Shown here: piece after piece, positions 57,496 to 64,000 of the stretch | Layout of the letters: each line of letters starts with the position of its first letter | Position numbering within the stretch: the stretch's first letter is position 1 | Assembly (NCBI RefSeq): GCF_020559915.1 | Contig: NZ_JAJCLZ010000004.1 | Coordinates: 62,001 to 126,000 of the forward strand | Reading direction: 5' to 3' | Length of the DNA: 64,000 nt | From: Ruminococcus sp. 210702-SL.1.03 | GTDB taxonomy: Bacteria > Bacillota > Clostridia > Oscillospirales > Ruminococcaceae | The notes under the pieces: model-generated | Databases searched by the model: none | What the model was told of the DNA's origin: nothing | The model's input: the letters and a program-made list of their open reading frames with translations, nothing else | Program-made: the position numbers and the translations under genes

Positions 57496-59610
57496 ATGTT
57501 TGAAAATTACAGAAAGTTTGAAACTACATACGCAGGCAGACCTTTTATAGTTGAGACCGGCAAGACCTGCGGACTTGCAAACGGCTCCTGCTGGGTACGC
57601 TACGGCGAAACTGTCGTTATGGCAAATGTCACCGCTTCGGCCAAGCCCAGAGACGGCATCGACTTTTTCCCCCTCTCGGTAGACTATGAGGAAAAGCTCT
57701 ACTCGGTAGGCAAGATCCCCGGATCTTTCACCAAACGCGAGGGTAAGCCGAGCGATAAGGCTATACTCACTTCGCGTATGGTAGACCGCCCGATACGTCC
57801 CCTCTTCCCGAAAGATATGAGAAACGATGTTTCGGTAGTTATGACAGTTCTCGCAGTTGACCACGACTGCTCGCCCGAGATCGCGGGTATGTGCGCGGCT
57901 TCCATCGCTATCTCTATTTCCGATATTCCTTGGAACGGCCCTATCGCTGGTATAAGCGTTGGCCTGGTAGACGGCGAGATCGTGCTCAATCCTACTGCTG
58001 AGCAGAAGACCCATAACCGCCTCAACCTCACTGTTGCAGGCTCTATGGAAAAAATAGTTATGATCGAGGCTGGCGCTGACGAAGTTGACGATGACACCAT
58101 GCTCAACGCTATCATTGAGGGTCATAAAGAGATCAAGAAGATGATAACTTTCATCAATGAGATAAAAGCTGAGATAGGCAAGCCTAAGTTCGAGTTCCAG
58201 TCGATGGAGATAGACCACGACCTCTTCGACGAGATCGAGGCTATGGTAGGCGAGGACGTAAAGGTCGCTCTCGATACCGATGATAAGAACGTTCGCGACG
58301 CAAGACTTCAGCCCATCATCAACGCTGTACATGAGAAGTACGACGAGCAGTATCCAGATCAGGCTGCTATGCTCGACGAAGTTCTTTACAAGCTTCAGAA
58401 GAAGATCGTTCGCAACTGGCTGTACGAAGGCAAACGCGTAGACGGCAGAAAGATTGACGAGATCCGCCCGCTTGCTTCTGAAGTAGGCCTGCTGCCTAAG
58501 GTTCACGGTTCGGGACTTTTCACCAGAGGTCAGACTCAGGTACTCACCATCTGCACCCTCGGCCCTGTAAGCGACGCACAGAAGCTCGACGGGATCGACG
58601 AGGAAACCTCTAAGAGATATATCCACCACTACAATTTCCCCAGCTACTCGGTAGGCGAGACCAAGCCTTCAAGAGGCCCCGGAAGACGTGAGATCGGCCA
58701 CGGCGCGCTCGCTGAAAAGGCTCTCGTGCCCGTTATCCCCTCCGTTGAAGAATTCCCTTACGCTATAAGAATGGTGTCTGAGGTGCTTTCTTCCAACGGC
58801 TCTACCTCGCAGGGCTCTATATGCGGCTCTACTCTTGCTCTTATGGACGCCGGCGTTCCGATAAAAGCACCCGTTGCAGGTATCTCCTGCGGACTTATCA
58901 CTAAGGAAAACGGCGAATGGATGACTATGGTAGACATTCAGGGTCTTGAGGATTTCTACGGCGATATGGACTTCAAGGTAGGCGGTACTAAGAATGGTAT
59001 CACCGCTATTCAGGTAGACATCAAGGTAGACGGCCTTACCTACGATATAATCAAGGAAGCTTTTGCTAAGACTCACAAGGCTCGCAACTACATACTCGAC
59101 GAGATCATGCTCATGGCTATACCCGAGCCTCGTCCTACTGTTAATAAGTGGGCGCCCAAGATGCTTACTACTAAGGTTCCTGTTGATAAGATTCGCGAAG
59201 TTATCGGCTCGGGCGGAAAGGTCATCCAGAAGATCTCCGCTGAGTGCGACGTTAAGATCGACATCAACGAGGACGGCAACGTATTCGTTTCGGGTCTTGA
59301 CCTCGATAAGGCAAATCAGGCTATATCCATCATCAACACCATCGCTAACGATCCCGAGATCGGCGCTATCTACAAGGGTAAGGTCGTTTCCATCAAGACC
59401 TTCGGTGCTTTCGTAGAGATCGCTCCCGGCAAGGATGGCCTTGTACACATCTCCAAACTCGATAAGTCGAGAGTAGAGAAGGTAGAGGACGTAGTTTCCG
59501 TAGGCGACGAGATAGTTGTTAAGGTAATGGACATCGATAATCAGGGCAAGATCAGCCTTTCGAGAAAGGACGCTCTTGCTGACATCGCCGCTAAAAAGGC
59601 AAACGGCTGA
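57496..59610 (+). CDS. pnp: Polynucleotide phosphorylase
   Basis: 704 residues. The start is uncertain: ATG 57496 (MFENYRKFET) fits the usual N-terminus, with AAAGG 14 nt upstream; ATG 57484 is 2 nt from the same AAAGG. Two RNase PH domains (about 1-210 and 310-535) with FTKREGKPSDKAIL, GRREIGHGALAEKAL and SNGSTSQGSICGSTLALMD (in parts), a helical linker, a KH domain with VIGSGGKVI (about 560-568) and a C-terminal S1 domain with GAFVEIAPGKDGLVHISKL (about 635-653). Degrades RNA 3' to 5' using phosphate. Arg is often AGA, as in rpsO. Confidence 0.97.
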   Translation: MFENYRKFETTYAGRPFIVETGKTCGLANGSCWVRYGETVVMANVTASAKPRDGIDFFPLSVDYEEKLYSVGKIPGSFTKREGKPSDKAILTSRMVDRPIRPLFPKDMRNDVSVVMTVLAVDHDCSPEIAGMCAASIAISISDIPWNGPIAGISVGLVDGEIVLNPTAEQKTHNRLNLTVAGSMEKIVMIEAGADEVDDDTMLNAIIEGHKEIKKMITFINEIKAEIGKPKFEFQSMEIDHDLFDEIEAMVGEDVKVALDTDDKNVRDARLQPIINAVHEKYDEQYPDQAAMLDEVLYKLQKKIVRNWLYEGKRVDGRKIDEIRPLASEVGLLPKVHGSGLFTRGQTQVLTICTLGPVSDAQKLDGIDEETSKRYIHHYNFPSYSVGETKPSRGPGRREIGHGALAEKALVPVIPSVEEFPYAIRMVSEVLSSNGSTSQGSICGSTLALMDAGVPIKAPVAGISCGLITKENGEWMTMVDIQGLEDFYGDMDFKVGGTKNGITAIQVDIKVDGLTYDIIKEAFAKTHKARNYILDEIMLMAIPEPRPTVNKWAPKMLTTKVPVDKIREVIGSGGKVIQKISAECDVKIDINEDGNVFVSGLDLDKANQAISIINTIANDPEIGAIYKGKVVSIKTFGAFVEIAPGKDGLVHISKLDKSRVEKVEDVVSVGDEIVVKVMDIDNQGKISLSRKDALADIAAKKANG

Positions 59611-59639
59611 TAAGAATCGGTCGGATAAAAAGCATATTT

Positions 59640-59672
59640 CAGCCGCGCATAATACTCAGCGCGGCTGTTTTT
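59640..59672 (+). terminator. pnp terminator
   Basis: Perfect 9-bp stem CAGCCGCGC (59640-59648) with GCGCGGCTG (59659-59667), then TTTTT. Confidence 0.92.
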
Positions 59673-59673
59673 G

Positions 59674-59702
59674 TTGACATCGCCCGCAAAATGTGTTATC
59701 AT
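59674..59702 (+). promoter_or_regulatory. Promoter of the small membrane protein-recD2-comF group
   Basis: TTGACA (59674-59679) directly after the pnp terminator, 17-nt spacer, TATCAT (59697-59702). Confidence 0.72.
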
Positions 59703-59771
59703 TTATTTCAGCAGTAACCAAAAGAGTCCCGCCGCATATAGTGTAGAAAATACATTTTGGCGGTGATGATA

Positions 59772-60122
59772 ATGAGTACAGCGATCACTGCGGCGATACT
59801 CGCGCTAATCGTGATACTGCCGCTGGTAATTCGTTTCAAAAACAGAAAGCGGCGCTGCTGCAAGGCACTGCTGCTGATACCCGTCGCGGCAAACGACGAG
59901 CTTTTTGAAAGGCGCGTAAAAGCCTGCTACTGGGAGGAAGCTTTCAGCGACCCGCTATACGCGAAAGACATACTGCTAGTGACGGGCGATGTTTCGCCCA
60001 ATACTTACGCGGCGCAGCGGCTGGCGCAGGAATACGCTACGGTGCACACCGTTCATATTTCCTCGCTGGGCGATTATTTGCAGAGAAATTATTTTAAAGA
60101 GAGTAAAAAAACGGACAGTTAA
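59772..60122 (+). CDS. Small single-pass membrane protein of unknown function
   Basis: 116 residues from ATG 59772; an in-frame ATG at 59766 is possible (RBS GGCGGTG is shared). An N-terminal membrane helix (TAAILALIVILPLVI) is followed by a basic stop-transfer (RFKNRKRRCCK) and a soluble cytoplasmic part. The soluble part alternates strands and helices: ALLLIPVAANDELFERRVKACYW (in parts), KDILLVTGDVSPNTYAAQRLAQEY (in parts), TVHTVHISSLGDYL. I do not recognise the family. It is 10 nt upstream of recD2, so likely co-transcribed. Confidence 0.65.
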   Translation: MSTAITAAILALIVILPLVIRFKNRKRRCCKALLLIPVAANDELFERRVKACYWEEAFSDPLYAKDILLVTGDVSPNTYAAQRLAQEYATVHTVHISSLGDYLQRNYFKESKKTDS

Positions 60123-60132
60123 GGGATATAAG

Positions 60133-62376
60133 ATGCAGAATAATACAGACGAAAAATTAGAGGGCGAAGTTGACAGCGTGATATACCGCAGCGACGATAC
60201 GGGATTTGCCGTCATAATGCTGAAATCTGACGGCGAGCTTTATCCCGTTGTCGGCGAGCTTGGCAATGTTGAGGAGGGCGAAGAGCTTGTATGCACGGGC
60301 AGGTTCGTTACCCACCAGAAATTCGGCGAACAGTTCAAATGCGAGCTTTGCGAACGCAGCCTGCCGAAGTCTGCCTCCGCGATACAGCGCTACCTCGCCA
60401 GCGGCGCGATAAAAGGCATCGGCGTGATAACTGCGCGCGCGATCGTGAAAAAATTCGGTGAAAAGACCCTCGAGGTGCTTGAAACTGAGCCCGAAAGACT
60501 TTGTGAGGTGGCGGGTATAACGCCGCAGAAAGCGGAGAAAATGTCGCAGCAGTTCAAGCAAAATTTCGCGGTGCGCACGCTGATGGCGTTCCTCTCAACT
60601 TTCAATATACCGATGTCTGCCTGCATACGCGCCTTCAAACGCTGGGGCGAAAATGCCGAACTGCTGATACGCTCAAACCCATATGTGCTCTGCAATCCCG
60701 CAGTGAATGTGCCTTTCAACAAAGCAGACGAGGTCGCGAAAAGTTTGGAGATAGCCGGGGACGATGAGAATCGTGTAAATGCTGGAATTTCCTGCGTTCT
60801 TCGTGAAAATGCCAATGCGGGTCACACCTGCCTGCCACTGGATAAGCTTGCAAAAACCACATGCGATTTTCTGAAAATAGACCGCCTGATCTTCGACAAA
60901 GTTCTCGCGGACGAGCTTACCGATGAGTCGCTCTACTGCTATATAAAAAATGGCAGAAAATACATAATGCTCTATGATTTTTTTAAGGCTGAGGATTACA
61001 TCTCTCGGCGGCTCTCGATAATGAAAGAGTGCTCGTATGACAATAAGATAGATTTTTCCGACGTTATCGACATCGCCGAGAAGAACAGCGGCGTTGAGTA
61101 TGCCGAACTTCAACGTAAGGCGATAAATCTCGCACTCTCGTACGGATTTCTTGTGATAACGGGCGGCCCCGGCACAGGAAAAACCACCACGCTCAACGCG
61201 ATAATCGACCTTTATAAACAGCAGGGAATGAACGTTATGATCGCCGCGCCGACCGGTCGTGCGGCAAAACGCCTTTCCGACATCAGCGGCTTTGAAGCGA
61301 AAACGATACACCGCCTATTGGAGGTCAAGCCGACCGACGGCGATAACATGAGCTTCGTGCATGACGAAAATAACCTGCTCGAATGCGACGCGCTGATAAT
61401 CGACGAGATGTCGATGGTCGATACGCTGCTTTTTGAAGCAGTCCTGCGCGGTATAAAACTCACCTGCAAGCTCGTCCTCGTCGGCGACTCCGACCAGCTG
61501 CCCTCTGTCGGCGCAGGAAACGTCCTGAAAGACATAATCGAAAGCGGCGTCATGCCCGTCGTGCGCCTAAATGAGATTTTCCGACAGGCGCAAAAAAGCG
61601 CGATAGTCACGAATGCACACAAGATCGTCAACGGCGAACATATCGACCTCACGCAGAAAGACAATGATTTCTTTTTTATGCAGCGAATGGATTTTGAGGG
61701 GCTGCAAACGCTAGTTTCTGAGCTTTGCAAAACGCGCCTGCCGAAAGCCTACGGCTACTCGCCGTTCGATGATATACAGGTGCTCTCGCCTACGAAAAAA
61801 GGCCCTGCGGGCACTCAGGAGCTGAACAAACTTCTTCAACAGCAGCTCAACCCACCCGCGGCGGGCAAAAGCGAGCTGAAAACGCCGCTCTTTACCTACC
61901 GCACGGGCGATAAGGTCATGCAAACTCGCAATGATTACGACATTATATGGAAAAAACGTACCGGTGAAAAGACCGAAAGCGGCGCGGGAATATTCAACGG
62001 TGACATCGGCAAGATAACCGCCTGCAACAAGATAGTTCGCACGCTGAATATCGACTTCGACGGCCGCGAGTGCGTCTACACGGCGGATATGCTGGATAAT
62101 CTCGAGCTAGCATACGCGATCACCGTGCACAAAAGTCAGGGCAGCGAATATGATGCTGTTGTGCTTACTGTTTTTGGCGGATATGATAAGCTTTACTACC
62201 GCAACTTGCTTTACACAGCGGTAACGCGCGCAAAAAAACTGCTGGTGATAGTTGGACAAAACCGCCGCGTTAATTTCATGATCGATAACAACCGCCGCAC
62301 TCTGCGCTACACCTGTTTGAAAGATCTGCTGAAGGAGCTGAATTCGCATGGATCTGACATTTCTGACACGCTCTGA
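60133..62376 (+). CDS. recD2: RecD2-type ATP-dependent DNA helicase
   Basis: 747 residues from ATG 60133 (AAGGGAT, 8-nt spacing). The RecD2 N-terminal region (OB-like start, then HhH repeats around LASGAIKGIGVITARAIVKKFGE, in parts) precedes the SF1B helicase: Walker A GGPGTGKTTT (344-353), DEMSMVD, GDSDQLPSVGAGNVL, and near the end AYAITVHKSQGSEYDAVVL (in parts) and YTAVTRAKKLLVIVG. A 5'-3' helicase in repair and replication fork stability, not part of RecBCD. Overlaps the ComF-like gene by 29 nt in another frame. Confidence 0.93.
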   Translation: MQNNTDEKLEGEVDSVIYRSDDTGFAVIMLKSDGELYPVVGELGNVEEGEELVCTGRFVTHQKFGEQFKCELCERSLPKSASAIQRYLASGAIKGIGVITARAIVKKFGEKTLEVLETEPERLCEVAGITPQKAEKMSQQFKQNFAVRTLMAFLSTFNIPMSACIRAFKRWGENAELLIRSNPYVLCNPAVNVPFNKADEVAKSLEIAGDDENRVNAGISCVLRENANAGHTCLPLDKLAKTTCDFLKIDRLIFDKVLADELTDESLYCYIKNGRKYIMLYDFFKAEDYISRRLSIMKECSYDNKIDFSDVIDIAEKNSGVEYAELQRKAINLALSYGFLVITGGPGTGKTTTLNAIIDLYKQQGMNVMIAAPTGRAAKRLSDISGFEAKTIHRLLEVKPTDGDNMSFVHDENNLLECDALIIDEMSMVDTLLFEAVLRGIKLTCKLVLVGDSDQLPSVGAGNVLKDIIESGVMPVVRLNEIFRQAQKSAIVTNAHKIVNGEHIDLTQKDNDFFFMQRMDFEGLQTLVSELCKTRLPKAYGYSPFDDIQVLSPTKKGPAGTQELNKLLQQQLNPPAAGKSELKTPLFTYRTGDKVMQTRNDYDIIWKKRTGEKTESGAGIFNGDIGKITACNKIVRTLNIDFDGRECVYTADMLDNLELAYAITVHKSQGSEYDAVVLTVFGGYDKLYYRNLLYTAVTRAKKLLVIVGQNRRVNFMIDNNRRTLRYTCLKDLLKELNSHGSDISDTL

Positions 62377-63061
62377 CTTTTGGCTGGATATAATTTTCCC
62401 GAACCGCTGTGTATCTTGTGACAAAACTATCGCCTGGAACGAAACTTTCTGCGATAAATGCGGCGCAGATCTGCCGTACATCGAGGATATACCTTGGCAG
62501 GCAGTATTTGCCATGCAGACGGACGAGCCGGCGAATTTCGACTATGCAAATGCCTTATTCTGGTACAAGGGCAACGCCAAATCAGCCGTTCTCGCACTGA
62601 AAAGCCGTAACGGAGTAAATTTTGCAAAATTTGCCGCAAAATACCTCGCAATGAAGTTTGAAACAGACGGGCAGTCTGCCGACATTATCACTGCCGTGCC
62701 GATGAATGCTAAGAAAGTCCGCAGGCGCGGCTATAATCAAGCGCAGGTGTTCGCTGAGTATCTGTCCAAAAATATGGACATTAAGACCGACTTCGTTTTG
62801 CTGAAACGTCGAAGCACCTCTACCGAACAGCACACTTTAGCAAAAAAAGAGCGCCTTGCGGCGGCTGAAAATGCGTATTTTATTTCTCCGAAAGCCGCCG
62901 ACCTCAGCGGCAAGCGCGTTATCCTCTGCGATGATATTTTTACGTCCGGCGCGACGGTCAACAAATGTGCCGCTTTGCTGAAAGAACTTGGTGCGAAAAG
63001 CGTGAGCGTTGCCACTATTTGCCGCACAGATACTTCCAGAAAATTTGAATCCAACGTATAA
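62348..63061 (+). CDS. ComF-family phosphoribosyltransferase-like protein
   Basis: 237 residues. ATG 62348 inside the end of recD2; AAGGAG about 10 nt upstream. A zinc ribbon opens the protein (CVSCDKTIAWNETFCDKCGA, Cys pairs at about 21/24 and 36/39), then ALFWYKGNAKSAVLALK, RRRGYNQAQVFAEYLS, and the PRPP loop ILCDDIFTSGATVNKCA (about 194-210). ComF is needed for DNA uptake in Bacillus; outside competence its role (PRTase on an unknown substrate) is unclear. No other competence genes are seen here. Confidence 0.86.
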   Translation: MDLTFLTRSDFWLDIIFPNRCVSCDKTIAWNETFCDKCGADLPYIEDIPWQAVFAMQTDEPANFDYANALFWYKGNAKSAVLALKSRNGVNFAKFAAKYLAMKFETDGQSADIITAVPMNAKKVRRRGYNQAQVFAEYLSKNMDIKTDFVLLKRRSTSTEQHTLAKKERLAAAENAYFISPKAADLSGKRVILCDDIFTSGATVNKCAALLKELGAKSVSVATICRTDTSRKFESNV

Positions 63062-63084
63062 AATCGTAAAAATCGAGCAGACTA

Positions 63085-63123
63085 ATCAGACAGTGCCACG
63101 GCGGCGCTGCCTGATATTTTATA
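63085..63123 (+). terminator. Possible terminator/attenuator after the ComF-like gene
   Basis: ATCAG-A-CAGTGCC (63085-63097) pairs with GGCGCTG-C-CTGAT (63103-63115) with one mismatch and a G-U pair, followed by ATTTTATATTT. The RBS of the next small gene begins within 12 nt, so it may attenuate rather than end transcription. Confidence 0.5.
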
Positions 63124-63136
63124 TTTGAGGTGCTTT

Positions 63137-63343
63137 ATGGAAAATAATAGCAGTGAAAAAGAACGGGTGCAGGCGCAGTTGAGGTGTATGCTGAGCAGTT
63201 CGCAGGAGCTTGCGGTGCTTTTTCACGAGTGTGTTGACCAAACGGAAGAGCCGCGTATTCGTGACGAGTTTCAGAAGCTCTGCGCTTCGGCGGAAAATCA
63301 TGTTAATAGGCTCGAAAGCGTAATCGGCGAGGTAGATGTATGA
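63137..63343 (+). CDS. Small helical protein, unknown (first of a pair)
   Basis: 68 residues, ATG 63137 with GAGGTG 4 nt upstream (short spacing). Predicted as two helices: EKERVQAQLRCMLSSSQELAVLFHECV (in parts) and EEPRIRDEFQKLCASAENHVNRLESV (in parts). No signal or membrane segment. No family recognised. Overlaps the next gene by 4 nt (ATGA), suggesting the two act together. Confidence 0.6.
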   Translation: MENNSSEKERVQAQLRCMLSSSQELAVLFHECVDQTEEPRIRDEFQKLCASAENHVNRLESVIGEVDV

Positions 63344-63522
63344 ATGAACCAGAAAATATTGTTAAAGCAAGGCTGACAGTTCGGCAGATCTCGTCCGAAA
63401 GCTGCCTGATCTACAGCCAGCTTTGCGGCACGCAGGCGGAAAGCGCGGCGGCAGAAGTGTTAGAGGGGCAGCTCAGAATGTCGTCAAAACTTGCTAAGAT
63501 GGAGTCGCTGCTAAAAAAATAA
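63340..63522 (+). CDS. Small helical protein, unknown (second of a pair)
   Basis: 60 residues, two predicted helices (ENIVKARLTVRQISSESCLIYSQL in parts; QAESAAAEVLEGQLRMSSKLAKMESLL in parts). Same size and shape as its partner, with which it is translationally coupled; together they could make a four-helix bundle. No family recognised. It ends at the shared terminator. Confidence 0.55.
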   Translation: MNEPENIVKARLTVRQISSESCLIYSQLCGTQAESAAAEVLEGQLRMSSKLAKMESLLKK

Positions 63523-63541
63523 GGCGGTCTGCGCCGCCTTT
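63521..63541. terminator. Bidirectional terminator between the small ORF pair and mscS
   Basis: AAGGCGG (63521-63527) pairs with CCGCCTT (63534-63540), 6-nt loop. The A-run before it gives a strong U-tract on the minus strand for mscS; the plus tail (TTGTTC) is weaker. Confidence 0.75.
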
Positions 63542-63543
63542 GT

Positions 63544-64000
63544 TCAATTTTTGTCGAGATGTACATCGAGCTGATTGTACGGTATCTCGATGTTTTCTCG
63601 GTCGAAAGCGTCCTTTACGTCCGCCAGCAAAGCATAGCGAAGCTCCCAGTAATTCTCAGACTTTACCCACACACGCAGTAAAAGCTTTACAGAATTTGCT
63701 GAATGTTCGCACACGCGGATAAAAGGAGCGTCTGGTTTGTCGAGAGCAAAACTGTTCGCCGCAACTACATTCGCAATAGCTTCCTCAGCAGCGCGGAAAT
63801 CGTCGGCGTATGAGATGTTGAAAGTCAGCTCCAAACGGCGCAGTTCCTCCTGCGTGTAGTTGGTTATTATGGAAGAAGCTACCGTGCCATTCGGTATCAT
63901 GATGCATTTGTTATCCATAGTCAGCAGTTTTGTGTAAAGGATCGTGATTCGGCTGACGATGCCCTGGCTGCCTTTGATCTCAACATAGTCGCCCGACTTG
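63544..64000 (-). CDS. MscS-family mechanosensitive channel, C-terminal part (5' end outside window)
   Basis: The frame is open to the window edge, so the membrane helices lie beyond base 64000. The visible 152 residues are the cytoplasmic beta and alpha-beta domains: GDYVEIKGSQGIVSRITILYTKLLTMD (in parts) then KCIMIPNGTVASSIITNYT, the MscS signature, followed by FIRVCEHSANSVKLLLRVWVK and a C-terminal helix. Opens under membrane tension to release solutes on osmotic downshock. An internal ATG at 63918 is not the true start. Confidence 0.9.
   Translation of the reverse strand, partial: KSGDYVEIKGSQGIVSRITILYTKLLTMDNKCIMIPNGTVASSIITNYTQEELRRLELTFNISYADDFRAAEEAIANVVAANSFALDKPDAPFIRVCEHSANSVKLLLRVWVKSENYWELRYALLADVKDAFDRENIEIPYNQLDVHLDKN

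Noticed and set aside
63544-63918. A short complete protein starting at ATG 63918
   Set aside because: The frame continues upstream to the window edge with MscS sequence, so this is only an internal Met.
1-64000. CRISPR arrays, insertion sequences, prophage, tRNA or rRNA genes
   Set aside because: I saw no regularly spaced repeats, transposase or integrase motifs, cloverleaf sequences or rRNA segments in either strand; a dedicated search could still find a small tRNA I missed.

Overview
This window looks like the chromosome of a low-to-mid GC member of the Clostridia, most likely an Oscillospiraceae/Ruminococcus-type anaerobe. The reasons are AGGAGG-type ribosome binding sites, TTGACA/TATAAT promoters, a T-box leader, HPr kinase, WhiA and RapZ, the sporulation genes spoIIP and (probably) spoIIM, and a GH113-type mannanase. 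The genus is an inference; no rRNA is present. Almost everything is core housekeeping. I see no prophage, insertion sequence, CRISPR array, tRNA, rRNA or defence island.

Region by region. 1-2.4 kb: the end of rlmA, a GH113 glycosidase, and a secreted Fn3-type protein interrupted by an in-frame stop. 2.5-5.1 kb (minus): a PutP sodium symporter and a degenerate MBL-fold protein. 5.3-13.4 kb (minus): a complete tryptophan operon in the order trpE-trpS-trpGD-trpC-trpF-trpB-trpA, behind a T-box with a TGG specifier. 13.4-17.0 kb (minus): a DacF-type D,D-carboxypeptidase, a nuclease-like unknown and a parvulin-type lipoprotein. 17.2-21.4 kb: a glycerophosphodiesterase, a Cys-rich pentapeptide-repeat protein, then TSCPD, PHP, RluA and MmcQ/YjbR proteins. 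21.5-29.5 kb (plus): uvrB, uvrA, a TtcA-like tRNA thiolase, PRPP synthase and an IspD/TarI cytidylyltransferase. 29.6-33.7 kb (minus): a CmpB-type membrane protein and the operon proC-spoIIM-like-yesL-ahcY. 34.0-38.0 kb: pheA, ispF, a helical protein whose ribosome binding site lies in a long hairpin, a VanY-like peptidase, and spoIIP behind a sigma-E-like promoter.

38.2-43.7 kb (plus): murD, two M42 peptidases, a GNAT acetyltransferase and a PLP enzyme. 43.7-51.9 kb (plus): hprK-PHP-murB-rapZ-whiA-dnaE plus a 56-residue DUF3006-like ORF. The usual yvcK between rapZ and whiA is absent. 52.0-56.8 kb: a YfmF/YfmH-like M16 pair, lgt with an unusual charged tail, and folD. 56.8-59.6 kb: rpsO and pnp, each with a structured leader. 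59.7-63.5 kb: a small membrane protein, recD2, a ComF-like phosphoribosyltransferase and two tiny helical ORFs. The window ends in a truncated MscS channel on the minus strand.

The features most worth a second look are: the hairpin that buries the Shine-Dalgarno of the 35734 gene; the Lgt tail with its internal duplication; the T-box operon that carries trpS; the rpsO promoter nested in the folD terminator; the nuclease-like unknown at 15019-15756; and the in-frame stop in the Fn3 protein. I did not find a clearly new multi-gene system. All functional calls come from reading motifs and gene order by eye, without database searches.
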